Assembly (NCBI GenBank): GCA_013698095.1 | Contig: JACCVQ010000127.1 | Location: 1-33,556 of the forward strand | Origin: Chloroflexota bacterium | GTDB lineage: Bacteria > Chloroflexota > Limnocylindria > Limnocylindrales > CSP1-4 | Direction: 5' to 3' | Length of the DNA: 33,556 nucleotides | Shown: positions 1 through 8,500 of the stretch, piece by piece | Layout of the letters: every line of letters starts with the position of its first letter | Position numbering within the stretch: the stretch's first letter is position 1 | The notes under the pieces: generated by a model | Seen by the model: only the letters and a program-made list of their open reading frames with translations | What the model was told of the DNA's origin: nothing | Databases searched by the model: none | Translations under genes and position numbers: made by a program

Positions 1-111
1 GCCGCGAGCCGCGCCGCTGCCGGGTCACCGGCCATCCCATCCGCAGCGCCGGCCGGGGCGCCCCGGCGCCCCAAGCCGACCGGCCCCCGCCGCTCCCCGC
101 CCAGACCCGCG

Positions 112-2289
112 TTGAACGCCGCCGGGCCGGCAGCCGAGCCGGATTTCGCCGCTCTCAAGACGCAGCTCGTCGAGACCGTCCGCGGCCACTACCCGCAGGC
201 CGACCTCGACCCGATCGACACGGCGTTCGACCTTGCCGTCGAGGCCCACACCGGCCAGCGCCGGGCGACCGGCGAGCCGTATGTCACCCACCCGATCGCG
301 TCGGCCCAGATCACGGCCGAGCTCGGGATCGATCCGATCGCGGTCACCGCGGCACTTCTCCACGACGTTCCCGAGGACACCGAGTTCGGCCTGACCGACA
401 TCGAGGACCGTTTCGGGGCGGAAGTCGCCCGGCTCGTCGACGGCGTCACCAAGCTCTCGAAGTTCAGCACCCACAGCCACGAGCAGCAACAGGCCGAGAA
501 CATCCGGAAGATGCTCCTGGCCATGGCCGAGGACATCCGGGTCGTGCTCATCAAGCTCGCCGACCGGCTCCACAACATGCGGACGCTGTACGGCCTGCCG
601 TCCGAGAAGCAGCTCCGGATCGCCCGCCAGACCCAGGAGATCTACGCCCCGCTGGCCGAGCGCCTCGGGATCTGGCAGATCAAGTGGGAGCTCGAGGATC
701 TCGCCTTCAAGGTCCTCGAGCCGGAGCGCTTCCGCGAGCTCGCCAAGCTTCTCGACACCCGGCGTAAAGGCCGCGAGGACTACATCAGCCGGGCGATCGC
801 CGAGCTCGAGCCGCGGCTCAAGGAATCGGGCATTCAGGCAGACCTCCAGGGCCGCCCGAAGCACATCTACAGCATCGACAAGAAGATGCAGCGCAAGTCG
901 GCCGAGTTCGCCGAGATCTACGACGTCTACGCGATCCGGATCCTCGTCGACGAGGTTCGCGACTGCTATGCCGCCCTCGGCATCGTCCACGCCCTGTGGC
1001 GCCCGATCCCGGGCCAGTTCGACGACTACATCGCGGTCCCCAAGAACAACCTCTACCAGTCGCTCCACACGGCGGTCATCGCCCTGGACGGCAAGCCGCT
1101 CGAGATCCAGATCCGGACTCAGGCCATGCACCAGGTCAGCGAGGTCGGCATCGCCGCCCACTGGCGCTACAAGGAAGGCTCGAAGTCGGACCGGGAGTAC
1201 GACGCCAAGCTCGCCTGGCTGCGCCAGCTCATGGAATGGCAGCGCGACGTCGGCGACTCCGACGCAACCGAGTTCGTCGAAGGCATCAAGCTCGACATCT
1301 TCCAGGACCAGGTGTTCGTCTTCACCCCGAAGGGCGACATCAAGGACCTCCCGGCCGGCGCCACCCCGCTCGACTTTGCGTACCGGATTCACACCGACGT
1401 CGGCCACCGCACGATCGGGGCCAAGGTCAACAACCGGCTCGTTCCCCTCGACTACCGGCTGAAGAACGGCGACATCGTCGAGGTCATGACGACCAAGGGC
1501 GAGCACGGCCCGTCGCGCGACTGGATGAACGTCGTCCGGACCTCCCACGCCCGGGAGAAGATCCGCCAATGGTTCAAGCGCAAGGACCGCGACGAGAACA
1601 TCGTCCACGGCCGTGAATCGCTGGAGCGGGAGCTTCGGCGGCTGGCCCGCAAGACGATCCAGGGCGTCGGGGCGGACAGAATCGCGGAGCTCGGGCGGGC
1701 GTACAACCACGACACGCTCGACGACTTCTACGCCGCGATCGGCTACGGCGCCGTCAGCGCCCAGCAGGTCGTCGCCCGGCTGGGCGTCGTTGACGACACC
1801 GAGGTCGGCCTGCCGACGGTTGCCCCGGCCAACATCCCGGCCCGGACCGGCGGGGTCCGGGTCAAGGGCGTCGGCGATCTCCTCGTCCGGTTCGGGAAGT
1901 GCTGCCACCCGATCCCGGGCGATCCGATCGTCGGCTTCATCACCCGCGGCAAGGGCGTGACCGTCCACCTCCGCTCCTGTCCGACCGTCCTCAACGAGCG
2001 CGAGGTCCCGCGCCTGATCGAGGTCGAGTGGGAGGCCGCGCCGGCCCAGACCTACCCGATTGCGATCCGGGTGGAGGCGTACGACCGGACGGGCCTGCTC
2101 AACGACATCACCCAGGTCGTCGCCGAGAACAAGGTGAACATCCTGGCGGCCGCCGTCCACACGAATCCGGATCACACCGCGATCGTGACCGCGACCCTCC
2201 AGGTCGCCTCGGTCTCGCAGCTCGCCCGGGTGATGAGCCGGATCGAGGGCCTGAAGGACGTCATCAACGTCCAGCGCGACCTGAATTAG
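112..2289 (+). CDS. rel: Rel/SpoT-family (p)ppGpp synthetase/hydrolase
   Basis: Makes and degrades the alarmone (p)ppGpp in the cytoplasm during starvation. The 725 residues carry the full long-RSH order: HD hydrolase about 35-190 with H60, H84-D85, E88-D89, D151 and N155 all present; synthetase about 240-355 with EIQIRT at 331-336; TGS about 400-460; a zinc-finger-like stretch 594-623 (C597, C598, H599, H619, C623); ACT about 648-725. The synthetase loop reads QFDD at 302-305, closer to the acidic EXDD of monofunctional RelA than to the RXKD of bifunctional enzymes. The TTG at 112 lies about 12 residues before the usual conserved start, but the frame is open back to base 1 (a Pro/Ala-rich stretch), so the true start may lie outside the window. 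Family call is firm; start is not. Confidence 0.95.
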   Translation: MNAAGPAAEPDFAALKTQLVETVRGHYPQADLDPIDTAFDLAVEAHTGQRRATGEPYVTHPIASAQITAELGIDPIAVTAALLHDVPEDTEFGLTDIEDRFGAEVARLVDGVTKLSKFSTHSHEQQQAENIRKMLLAMAEDIRVVLIKLADRLHNMRTLYGLPSEKQLRIARQTQEIYAPLAERLGIWQIKWELEDLAFKVLEPERFRELAKLLDTRRKGREDYISRAIAELEPRLKESGIQADLQGRPKHIYSIDKKMQRKSAEFAEIYDVYAIRILVDEVRDCYAALGIVHALWRPIPGQFDDYIAVPKNNLYQSLHTAVIALDGKPLEIQIRTQAMHQVSEVGIAAHWRYKEGSKSDREYDAKLAWLRQLMEWQRDVGDSDATEFVEGIKLDIFQDQVFVFTPKGDIKDLPAGATPLDFAYRIHTDVGHRTIGAKVNNRLVPLDYRLKNGDIVEVMTTKGEHGPSRDWMNVVRTSHAREKIRQWFKRKDRDENIVHGRESLERELRRLARKTIQGVGADRIAELGRAYNHDTLDDFYAAIGYGAVSAQQVVARLGVVDDTEVGLPTVAPANIPARTGGVRVKGVGDLLVRFGKCCHPIPGDPIVGFITRGKGVTVHLRSCPTVLNEREVPRLIEVEWEAAPAQTYPIAIRVEAYDRTGLLNDITQVVAENKVNILAAAVHTNPDHTAIVTATLQVASVSQLARVMSRIEGLKDVINVQRDLN

Positions 2290-2335
2290 GGCGTCGCACG
2301 ACACGGCGTGCCAACCATCGCTGCCTGACGCCCTA
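2287..2335. repeat. Inverted repeat between rel and hisS
   Basis: A perfect 9-bp inverted repeat, TAGGGCGTC at 2287-2295 and GACGCCCTA at 2327-2335, separated by 31 bases. The left arm begins with the rel stop codon and the right arm runs into the first two bases of the hisS -10 box. A second small hairpin (GCACG 2296-2300, CGTGC 2307-2311) sits inside it. No T-run follows, so it is a poor intrinsic terminator; an operator or mRNA-end structure is possible. Confidence 0.5.
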
Positions 2336-2339
2336 GACT
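2334..2339 (+). promoter_or_regulatory. -10 box of hisS, probably leaderless
   Basis: TAGACT lies 7 bases before the hisS ATG and no Shine-Dalgarno sequence is present. The spacing would place the transcription start at or next to the A of the start codon. No good -35 hexamer is visible. The same arrangement recurs at other genes in the window. Confidence 0.55.
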
Positions 2340-2346
2340 CCACTCG

Positions 2347-3648
2347 ATGCCGAACCTCCAGGCCCCGCGCGGGACGCGCGACCTGCTCCCGTCCCAAACG
2401 CCCGCGTGGACCCGACTCGAGCGGCTTGCCGCCGACCTCGCCGCTCGCTACGGCTACCGCCGGATCGAGACCCCCCTGTTCGAGCAGGCCGCCGTCTTCG
2501 AACGCGGCGTCGGCGCGGTCACCGACATCGTCGAGAAGGAGCTGTTCCGAATCGCGCCCCGGACCGAGGAATCGGAGTCCTGGGCGCTCCGGCCGGAGCC
2601 GACGGCGGGCATCGTCCGGGCCTATATCCAGCACGGGATGCAGACCCTGCCCCAGCCCGTGAAGCTGGCGATGACCGGGCCGATGTTCCGCCACGACCGC
2701 CCCCAGGCCGGTCGCTACCGCCAGTTCTGGCAGTTCGACGTCGAGGCAATCGGCGATCCGGGCCCGGCGGTCGACGCCGAGATCATCGAGCTGGGTCACC
2801 GTTTCTTTGCGGACGCCGGTCTGGCCGACGTCCGGATCCACCTGAACTCGATCGGGGACGCGGCCTGCCGCCCGGCCTATATCGAGACCCTGGCCGCCCA
2901 TTACCGGCCCCACGCCGCGGAGCTGCCGGCCGTCGAGCGCGAGCGGCTCGAGAGGGCGCCGCTCCGGCTCCTCGATTCGAAGGACCCAAGCATGGCCCCG
3001 CTGAACGCGACCGCCCCCCGGATCACCGATCACCTGTGCGGCCCGTGCCGCGAGCACTTCGACGCAGTCCAGGCTCACCTTGCCGCGCTCGGCGTCGAGT
3101 TCAGCCTCGAACCGGGACTTGTTCGGGGTCTCGACTACTACACCCGGACGGCATTCGAGTACTACCTCGAGGGTCGCCAGGGCCAGCAGCAGGCGCTCGG
3201 TGGTGGGGGTCGCTACGACGGCCTCGTCGAGCTGCTCGGCGGCAAGCCGACGCCCGGGATCGGGCTCGGGCTCGGGCTGGACCGGATCCTCCTTGCGCTC
3301 GAGGCCCAGGGGGTGCCGCCCGCAGCCGATCCGGCCCTGACCGCGGTCGTCGTCGGGGCGGACCCGGCCGCGACGGCGGATCGCCTGCGGGTTGCGACGA
3401 TCCTGCGATCCGCGGGGATCCCGGCGCGCGCGGAGCTCGGCCAGCGCAAGCTCGGCAAGCAACTCGAATCCGCGGCCAAGGAGCGTGCTCATTTCGCGGT
3501 CATCGTCGGCGACGAGTTCGCCGACGGCCAGGTCCAGGTCAAGGACCTCGAAGCCGGGGCGCAGAAACTCGTCGCGATAGCCGACCTCGCCCGCCACATC
3601 GAGCGGGCCCAGGCCAGCCACCGTCACGGAGCCCCGGTCGAGCGATGA
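2347..3648 (+). CDS. hisS: Histidyl-tRNA synthetase
   Basis: Class II synthetase charging tRNA-His with histidine. The 433 residues match the usual bacterial length. It opens with PRGTRDLLP (7-15), has the class II motif 2 region at about 112-136 (FRHDRPQAGRYRQFWQFD), the histidine-binding signature LVRGLDYYT at 258-266, and a motif 3 region with GGGGRYDGL at 285-293 and GLGLGLDRI at 306-314. The C-terminal part, about 330-425, is the anticodon-binding domain. Start ATG 2347 is preceded by a TAGACT box at 7 bases and no ribosome-binding site. The stop overlaps the next gene's start (ATGA), so the downstream methyltransferase is translationally coupled to it. Confidence 0.96.
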   Translation: MPNLQAPRGTRDLLPSQTPAWTRLERLAADLAARYGYRRIETPLFEQAAVFERGVGAVTDIVEKELFRIAPRTEESESWALRPEPTAGIVRAYIQHGMQTLPQPVKLAMTGPMFRHDRPQAGRYRQFWQFDVEAIGDPGPAVDAEIIELGHRFFADAGLADVRIHLNSIGDAACRPAYIETLAAHYRPHAAELPAVERERLERAPLRLLDSKDPSMAPLNATAPRITDHLCGPCREHFDAVQAHLAALGVEFSLEPGLVRGLDYYTRTAFEYYLEGRQGQQQALGGGGRYDGLVELLGGKPTPGIGLGLGLDRILLALEAQGVPPAADPALTAVVVGADPAATADRLRVATILRSAGIPARAELGQRKLGKQLESAAKERAHFAVIVGDEFADGQVQVKDLEAGAQKLVAIADLARHIERAQASHRHGAPVER

Positions 3649-4472
3649 GCGGCGCGGACCGCTGGTCGGGCGGCGACGCCTACGAGCGCTACGTCGGACG
3701 CTGGAGTCGCCTCGTCGCGCCGATCTTCGTGGACTGGCTGGCGATCGGGCCGGGCCGGCGATGGCTGGACGTCGGATGCGGCACCGGCGCCCTCACCACA
3801 ACCGTGCTGGCCCGAGCCGACCCCGCGAGCATCGTCGGGATCGACCCGTCAGCCGACTTCGTGGCTCACGCCTCCCAGCGCGTGGGCGATCCGCGCGCGA
3901 GGTTCGCGGTCGGTGACGCCCAGGCGATCCCGCTCGATGCCGGAAGCGTCGATGTCGTCGTTGCCGGGCTCGTCCTGAACTTCGTTCCGGACCCGGCCGC
4001 CGGCCTGGCCGAGATTGTCCGCGTCGCGGCGCCCGGCGCGACGGTCGCGGGCTACGTCTGGGACTACGCCGAGGGCATGCAGCTCATGCGCCATTTCTTC
4101 GACGCGGCGATCGCGCTCGACCCGGCGGCGATGGCCGAGGACGAGGGCGTGCGCTTCCCGATCTGTGCCCCTGAACCGCTCGAGGCGGAGTTCGTCGGCG
4201 CCGGTCTCCACGCGGTCAAGGTTCGTGCGATCGAGATTCCGACCGTGTTCGAGAGCTTTGACGAGTACTGGTCGCCGTTCCTGTCGGGCGTGGGCGCCGC
4301 GCCCGCGTTCGCGATGCGCCTTGACGAGGACCGACGCAACGAGATCCGCGATCGCCTCCGGGCGACGCTCCCGACCGAGCCCGACGGCTCGATCCACCTC
4401 GTCGCCCGGGCGTGGGCGGCCCGGGGCCGGACGACTGGCACCCGGGACAACGCGCGGCGCTCGACCGTCTAG
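3645..4472 (+). CDS. Class I SAM-dependent methyltransferase
   Basis: A 275-residue methyltransferase of the UbiE/Methyltransf_11 type. The SAM-binding motif I WLDVGCGTGAL is at 40-50, the acidic end of strand 2 is in VGIDPS (about 65-70), and the motif with GDAQAIPLDAGSVDVV follows near 85-100. The substrate cannot be read from sequence; related proteins act on small molecules, quinones or lipids. The ATG is inside the hisS stop (ATGA at 3645-3648), which fixes the start and indicates co-transcription with hisS, although a functional link to histidine charging is not implied. Its stop and that of the convergent permease share the palindrome CTAG at 4469-4472. Confidence 0.85.
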   Translation: MSGADRWSGGDAYERYVGRWSRLVAPIFVDWLAIGPGRRWLDVGCGTGALTTTVLARADPASIVGIDPSADFVAHASQRVGDPRARFAVGDAQAIPLDAGSVDVVVAGLVLNFVPDPAAGLAEIVRVAAPGATVAGYVWDYAEGMQLMRHFFDAAIALDPAAMAEDEGVRFPICAPEPLEAEFVGAGLHAVKVRAIEIPTVFESFDEYWSPFLSGVGAAPAFAMRLDEDRRNEIRDRLRATLPTEPDGSIHLVARAWAARGRTTGTRDNARRSTV

Positions 4473-5719
4473 CTCGCCCGGAGGGCGTCGGTCGGTGGCA
4501 GGATCGCCGCCCGGAGCGCGGGATACAGCCCGGCCAGAGCCCCGATCAGGACCGTCGCCCCCACCCCGATCGCGACCCCCACGATCGAGATCACGATCGG
4601 CCAGCCCTGGCTGTCGGCATAGGCCGCCGCGATGATGGTGCCGGTCGCCACGCCGAGGACGCCACCGAGTACGGCGAGCACGACCGCCTCGACCAGGAAC
4701 TGGCCGGCGATCGCGGGCCGCGTCGCGCCGAGCGCCCGGCGCAGCCCGATCTCGCCCCGCCGCTCGAGGACGGCCATGAGCATCACGTTGGCGATGCCCA
4801 GCCCGCCGACGCCGAGGGCGACCGACCCGAGTCCCAGGAACAGCGCGGTGAACGCCGACGCCGCGGCCGCCCGGGCCTCGAGCGCGTCGGACGGCCGCTG
4901 AACCTGAACCGCCTCGGGGTTCTGCGGGTTGGCCGTCGCGCCGAGCACCGCCCGGACGTCGTCGATCTGGCTTGGGTCGACCCGGACGAGGATCGTCGTC
5001 GGCGCGGTCGTGGCGTCGAGGAACGTCCGGGCGGCGGGCATCCCGACGATCGCCGCCCGATCCAGCTCCGGGGCGAGCGGCAGCGGATCGAGGATGCCGA
5101 TCACCCGGAACCATTGGCCGCCGAGCCAGACGGTCAGGGCGACATCGAGATCGTTGATCCCGAGCCGCTCCGCGGCGACGGCGCCGAGGACGACGGTCGG
5201 GAACTGCTCCGACGCCGCGTCGAGGAAGCGCCCGAGCCGAACCGTCGCGCCGAGGGTGTCGAGGAGTGTCGTCTCGGCCGCCCAGACCGAGATCCCGCCC
5301 GTTTCGCCGCTGTCGATCCAGTCCGTGCGGCGCACTGTGGCGTCGATCGCCGTCGTCGAGGTTGCCGCCTGAACCGGTGCGATCCGGCGGATCATGCTCG
5401 GCGCCTCGTCCGGGAGTGCTGTGTCGTCGCCGAGGAACGACTGGCCCGGCGACACGGTCAGGAGGTTCGTCCCGAGCCGGTCGAGGCTGGCCAGGAGCGA
5501 CGCCCGGCTCGAGTCGGAGATGGCCAGAACCGCAACCATCGCGGCGATCCCGATCGCGATCCCGATCGCGCTGAGGGTCGAGCGAAGCCGCCGGGCGGCC
5601 ACCCCGCGAGCGCCGATCCGGAGGAGCTCGAACACACCCGGCCCGGCCGGTCGGGGCAAACCGCTCGGTCGCCGCTCGCGGACCAGGGCCGGAGAGCTGG
5701 CTGTCGTCCTGGTGCTCAC
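4469..5719 (-). CDS. MacB/FtsX-like ABC transporter permease
   Basis: A 416-residue membrane subunit of a MacB-type (type VII) ABC system, which couples ATP hydrolysis to extracytoplasmic movements rather than classical import. One N-terminal membrane segment (about 48-68) is followed by a large extracytoplasmic MacB_PCD-like domain and then the C-terminal FtsX domain with three membrane segments. The cytoplasmic loop [16 protein letters not shown] is typical of FtsX/MacB permeases. I chose GTG 5719 because it overlaps the ATPase stop as GTGA (5716-5719); an open frame extends further upstream but is antisense-free overlap with the ATPase gene. It is the last gene of the lipoprotein-adaptor-ATPase-permease operon. 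Likely substrates are antimicrobial peptides, lipids or lipoproteins. Confidence 0.88.
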   Translation of the reverse strand: MSTRTTASSPALVRERRPSGLPRPAGPGVFELLRIGARGVAARRLRSTLSAIGIAIGIAAMVAVLAISDSSRASLLASLDRLGTNLLTVSPGQSFLGDDTALPDEAPSMIRRIAPVQAATSTTAIDATVRRTDWIDSGETGGISVWAAETTLLDTLGATVRLGRFLDAASEQFPTVVLGAVAAERLGINDLDVALTVWLGGQWFRVIGILDPLPLAPELDRAAIVGMPAARTFLDATTAPTTILVRVDPSQIDDVRAVLGATANPQNPEAVQVQRPSDALEARAAAASAFTALFLGLGSVALGVGGLGIANVMLMAVLERRGEIGLRRALGATRPAIAGQFLVEAVVLAVLGGVLGVATGTIIAAAYADSQGWPIVISIVGVAIGVGATVLIGALAGLYPALRAAILPPTDALRAS

Positions 5720-6483
5720 GACAGCCCACTCGACGGGCGCGTCGCAACGGTTCGTCGGTCGGCGACGATCCGACCGTCCTGGAGGTCGATCTGGCGGGGC
5801 AGGGAAGCGGCCAGCTCGCGATCGTGGGTGATCACCGCGATCGTGGCGCCGTCGCTGGCGTGGAGGTCGCGGAGGAGGTCCATCAAGGCCCGTCCGGTGA
5901 CGCTGTCGAGGTTGCCGGTCGGCTCGTCGGCGAGGAGGATCGCCGGCCGGCCGACGAGAGCCCGGGCGATCGCCACCCGTTGTCGCTCGCCGCCCGACAG
6001 CTGGCCCGGCTTGTGGTGGGCCCGTGGAGCCAGCCCGACCCGTTCGAGGGCTGCTCCGGCCGCCACCCGACGCTCCCTCCCCGAGACGCCGCGATACAGC
6101 AGGCCATCGGCGACGTTGGCCAGGGCGGACTCGCCGTTGAGCAGGTGGAAATGCTGGAAGGCGAACCCGATCCGCCACGCCCGGAGGGCGGACAGCCGGC
6201 GATCGGACAGGCGGCTCACGTCCGCCCCGGCGACGATCACCTCGCCGCTCGTCGCCCGATCGAGCGTTCCGAGCACGTGGAGGAGGGTCGACTTGCCGGA
6301 CCCCGACGGGCCCACGATCGCGAGCAGCTCGCCGGCGTCGATCGTGAGATCGACCCCGACGAGGGCGTCGACCGGCGGCGCCCCGGGATAGCGCCGGCCG
6401 ACCCCGTGGAGCTCGATGACGGGCTCGGGCCCGCTCGCCAGGTCCGGCATGCTCGGGGGCTGAGGCGTGAAGCCCGCGATCAT
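5716..6483 (-). CDS. ABC transporter ATP-binding protein (MacB/LolD type)
   Basis: The 255-residue nucleotide-binding subunit for the neighbouring permease. Walker [10 protein letters not shown] is at 58-66, the Q-loop at about FAFQ 107-110, the ABC signature LSGGERQ at 162-168, and Walker [10 protein letters not shown] at 182-190 followed by NLDS. The phrase DEPTGNLD and the close spacing to an FtsX-type permease place it in the LolD/MacB/FtsE group. The ATG at 6483 overlaps the stop of the adaptor gene as ATGA (6480-6483). An internal ATG 11 residues later (MPDLAS) is possible, but the overlap favours the first one. Cytoplasmic face of the membrane. Confidence 0.93.
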   Translation of the reverse strand: MIAGFTPQPPSMPDLASGPEPVIELHGVGRRYPGAPPVDALVGVDLTIDAGELLAIVGPSGSGKSTLLHVLGTLDRATSGEVIVAGADVSRLSDRRLSALRAWRIGFAFQHFHLLNGESALANVADGLLYRGVSGRERRVAAGAALERVGLAPRAHHKPGQLSGGERQRVAIARALVGRPAILLADEPTGNLDSVTGRALMDLLRDLHASDGATIAVITHDRELAASLPRQIDLQDGRIVADRRTVATRPSSGLS

Positions 6484-7574
6484 GCCGGCACCACGACGTC
6501 GGCGCCGGCCTCGAGACCGGCGCCGCTGATCTCGACCCGGTTGTCGTCGTACAGCCCGATCGTCACGCCGACATAGCGGCGGGCTCCGGCCGCGTCGACG
6601 AGCTCGACCGCGTAGCCGCCTTCGAGCAGAGCGACGAGGGCGTCGACCGGGACCGCGAGCACGTCCGGATGCGATTCGGTCGTGACCTCGACCGTGACCG
6701 GTGCGTGGTCGAGATCGGCCGCGTCCGTCGGGTCGTCCAGATCGATCGTCACCGGGACGGTGGCCGTCCCGCTCTGCTGGTCGACCGTCGCGACCCGCCC
6801 CACGGATCGGACGCGCCCCGCGACGACGGAGTCGTCAGGGAGGGTGATCGCGACCACGGCATCCACGACCAGGCGGTCGCGTTTCGTTGCGTTGAGCTCG
6901 ACCGTCACGACCTGGGTCGTCCCGCTGGCCTCGATCATGGGGGTGCCCGGCCCGATCCCCGACCCGAGCGTTGCGTTCAGCTCGGTGACCCGGATCGCCG
7001 TCGCCAGGACGATGACGTCGCCGTGCTCGATCACGCCGTCGCGAGTCTGACCGGTCGCCTTCTCCCAGGCCTTCACCGCGGTCGTCGTCTTGGCGTCCCA
7101 GACGCGATCGACCTTCATCCCCGACGGGGCGTGGCCGAGCGCCTTGAGGTTCTGCTCGATCGCGCGGACATCGAGCCCATTGGATACGCCTGACTCGAGG
7201 GTTCGCCAGAGCGGCCGATCGCCGAGGAACAGGCGCGGCCGGCGACTGCCGTCCAGCTCGAACAGGCGCGCGCCGCGCTCGATGACCGTGCCGACTGCGG
7301 GCAGCCACGTCACGGTCCCACCGGACCCGGCAACCACGGTCGCCTCGCCGTCGTAGCCAAGGACCCCGTCGAGCTCGACGGTCGTTGCCATCGTCCGTCG
7401 TTCGATCGCGGTCGTGCTGACCTCGGACGCCGCACCTGACGGAGTCGGCGACCCGCCGATCGGACCGGCGGCGATCAGGGACCCCGCCGGAACGGCGCCG
7501 CTGGCGACGGCACCACCAAGGACCGCCACGGCCGTCAGCCCGACGAGACCGCCCAGGATCGCACGCCGCCTCAT
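6480..7574 (-). CDS. Periplasmic adaptor-like protein with peptidoglycan-binding-like insert
   Basis: A 364-residue HlyD/MacA-like adaptor. An N-terminal signal or anchor helix (about 7-26) is followed by a short biotinyl-lipoyl-like beta region (about 60-110, with [25 protein letters not shown] sequence). An insert at about 131-185 resembles PG_binding_1 ([16 protein letters not shown] ... [13 protein letters not shown] ... DG). Beta-barrel segments then run to the C-terminus. This arrangement is common in monoderm lineages, where the adaptor probably links the MacB-like transporter to the cell wall instead of an outer-membrane channel. The ATG 7574 overlaps the lipoprotein stop (ATGA 7571-7574), so a longer upstream-extended frame is rejected. 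The stop overlaps the ATPase start. Confidence 0.82.
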   Translation of the reverse strand: MRRRAILGGLVGLTAVAVLGGAVASGAVPAGSLIAAGPIGGSPTPSGAASEVSTTAIERRTMATTVELDGVLGYDGEATVVAGSGGTVTWLPAVGTVIERGARLFELDGSRRPRLFLGDRPLWRTLESGVSNGLDVRAIEQNLKALGHAPSGMKVDRVWDAKTTTAVKAWEKATGQTRDGVIEHGDVIVLATAIRVTELNATLGSGIGPGTPMIEASGTTQVVTVELNATKRDRLVVDAVVAITLPDDSVVAGRVRSVGRVATVDQQSGTATVPVTIDLDDPTDAADLDHAPVTVEVTTESHPDVLAVPVDALVALLEGGYAVELVDAAGARRYVGVTIGLYDDNRVEISGAGLEAGADVVVPA

Positions 7575-8269
7575 GGCTTCACCACCGTGCCCGGCTGAGC
7601 CCCGCTGGCGCCGCCGAGCTTGCCCGGGAGCTTGTCGCCGCAAGCCTTCTCGGCGTCCTGGAATTCCTGTGACTCCGGATCGAAGCCGGGGCCACCTTCG
7701 GCCTCGTCGTCGGGCCCGCCGATGATCACGCTGTTGCCGCCGCTCCCGAATTGCGGGTCGGGCATGTCGATGCCGTGCTCGCGCATGCACTTCGCGAACT
7801 CCAGGAACTTCTCCTGGAATTCGGGATCGACCTCGCCGCCGGGGCCATTGACTCCGCCATGCGGGAGGAGCGGCCGGCAGGCCTGATCGGCCGCCAGGAA
7901 GTCCTCCTTGTCGACCTCGCCGGCCGGCCCAGAATCACCCTTGCTCGTGCCCCTGACCGGTCCGCCTCCGACCTCGTCGGTGACTCTCCCGATCTGCACG
8001 TCGACACCGTGCTCACGCATGCAGTCGTTGAATGCTTCCATCGCCGCTTCCGGGTCGAGGGACGCCGCCGGCGAGGCAGATGGCGCCGCCGATGGATCGA
8101 CGAGGGTCGCGACGCCGCTCGGCGCCGCCGCACCCGTGCAGGCCGCGAACAGCACGAACAGGACGAGCGAGAGCAGCCCGAGCGGGGTCGAGCGCGGCAG
8201 TGATCGCGTGCGGGATCGGGTGGCGCCGGGTGGTCCTGCTTGACCGGTCGCGGACATGAGGTTCGACAT
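7571..8269 (-). CDS. Lipoprotein with duplicated CMREHG cysteine module
   Basis: A secreted lipoprotein of 232 residues without a known reaction. Basic residues precede a hydrophobic stretch (30-43) ending in the lipobox LFAAC, with lipidated C44. A Ser/Ala/Pro-rich linker follows. Two copies of one module come next: CMREHG at 83-88 with a partner C131 (ADQAC), and CMREHG at 161-166 followed by IDMPDP, with a partner C210 (AEKAC). The Cys pairs are 48 and 49 residues apart, suggesting one disulfide or metal site per module. Similar proteins are common in actinobacteria beside MacB-like transporters and two-component systems. The ATG at 8269 has GGAG (8276-8279) six bases upstream; ATG 8257 is a weaker alternative. 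First gene of the operon, divergent from the regulator. Confidence 0.75.
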   Translation of the reverse strand: MSNLMSATGQAGPPGATRSRTRSLPRSTPLGLLSLVLFVLFAACTGAAAPSGVATLVDPSAAPSASPAASLDPEAAMEAFNDCMREHGVDVQIGRVTDEVGGGPVRGTSKGDSGPAGEVDKEDFLAADQACRPLLPHGGVNGPGGEVDPEFQEKFLEFAKCMREHGIDMPDPQFGSGGNSVIIGGPDDEAEGGPGFDPESQEFQDAEKACGDKLPGKLGGASGAQPGTVVKP

Positions 8270-8359
8270 CACAGTCTCCGAATGGGCCGAGCCCGCCGTC
8301 ACGGGCCCGACCCAGGTTTTCGCAGGCCGGGCGTCGGGTCGACGGACACCGCGACCTCT

Positions 8360-8377
8360 CCGTTGTCGGGGCAACGG
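8360..8377. promoter_or_regulatory. Palindrome in the divergent intergenic region
   Basis: CCGTTG at 8360-8365 and CAACGG at 8372-8377 form a perfect 6-bp inverted repeat with a 6-base spacer, between the lipoprotein operon and the response regulator. It could be an operator for a dimeric regulator; in GC-rich DNA a chance palindrome of this size is also possible. Confidence 0.3.
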
Positions 8378-8399
8378 GTCAAACGTTCCTCAATGCCGA

Positions 8400-8420
8400 T
8401 TTCAGAAACCTTTGAGAAAG
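8400..8420 (+). promoter_or_regulatory. Tandem direct repeat, candidate response-regulator box
   Basis: TTTCAGAAAC (8400-8409) and TTTGAGAAAG (8411-8420) match at 8 of 10 bases and are offset by 11 bases, one helical turn. OmpR-family regulators typically bind such head-to-tail repeats. The pair is an A/T-rich island in very GC-rich DNA and lies about 80-100 bases before the regulator gene, just upstream of a possible -10 TACAAA (8427-8432). It may control the regulator itself, the divergent transporter operon, or both. Confidence 0.45.
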
Positions 8421-8500
8421 CCCGCGTACAAACCGGGAGTACCCGGTCCGTCGTTGCCCGCTATCCCGGGCAGGACCCGCCGGCGGAGGTCCCGCGGCCG

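Noticed and set aside
25..3627. A 1200-codon open frame on the minus strand across rel and hisS
   Set aside because: It is antisense to two certain genes, has no recognisable domain, and its D/E/R/L/V/G-rich composition is what high-GC sense codons give on the opposite strand, where stop codons are rare.
5720..6178. Upstream extension of the MacB-like permease
   Set aside because: It lies over the ATPase gene in another frame and lacks family similarity; GTG 5719 starts in a stop overlap.
7575..7790. Upstream extension of the adaptor gene on the minus strand
   Set aside because: The extra 72 codons are Arg-rich and lie over the lipoprotein gene in another frame; the ATGA overlap at 7571-7574 and signal helix fix the start.
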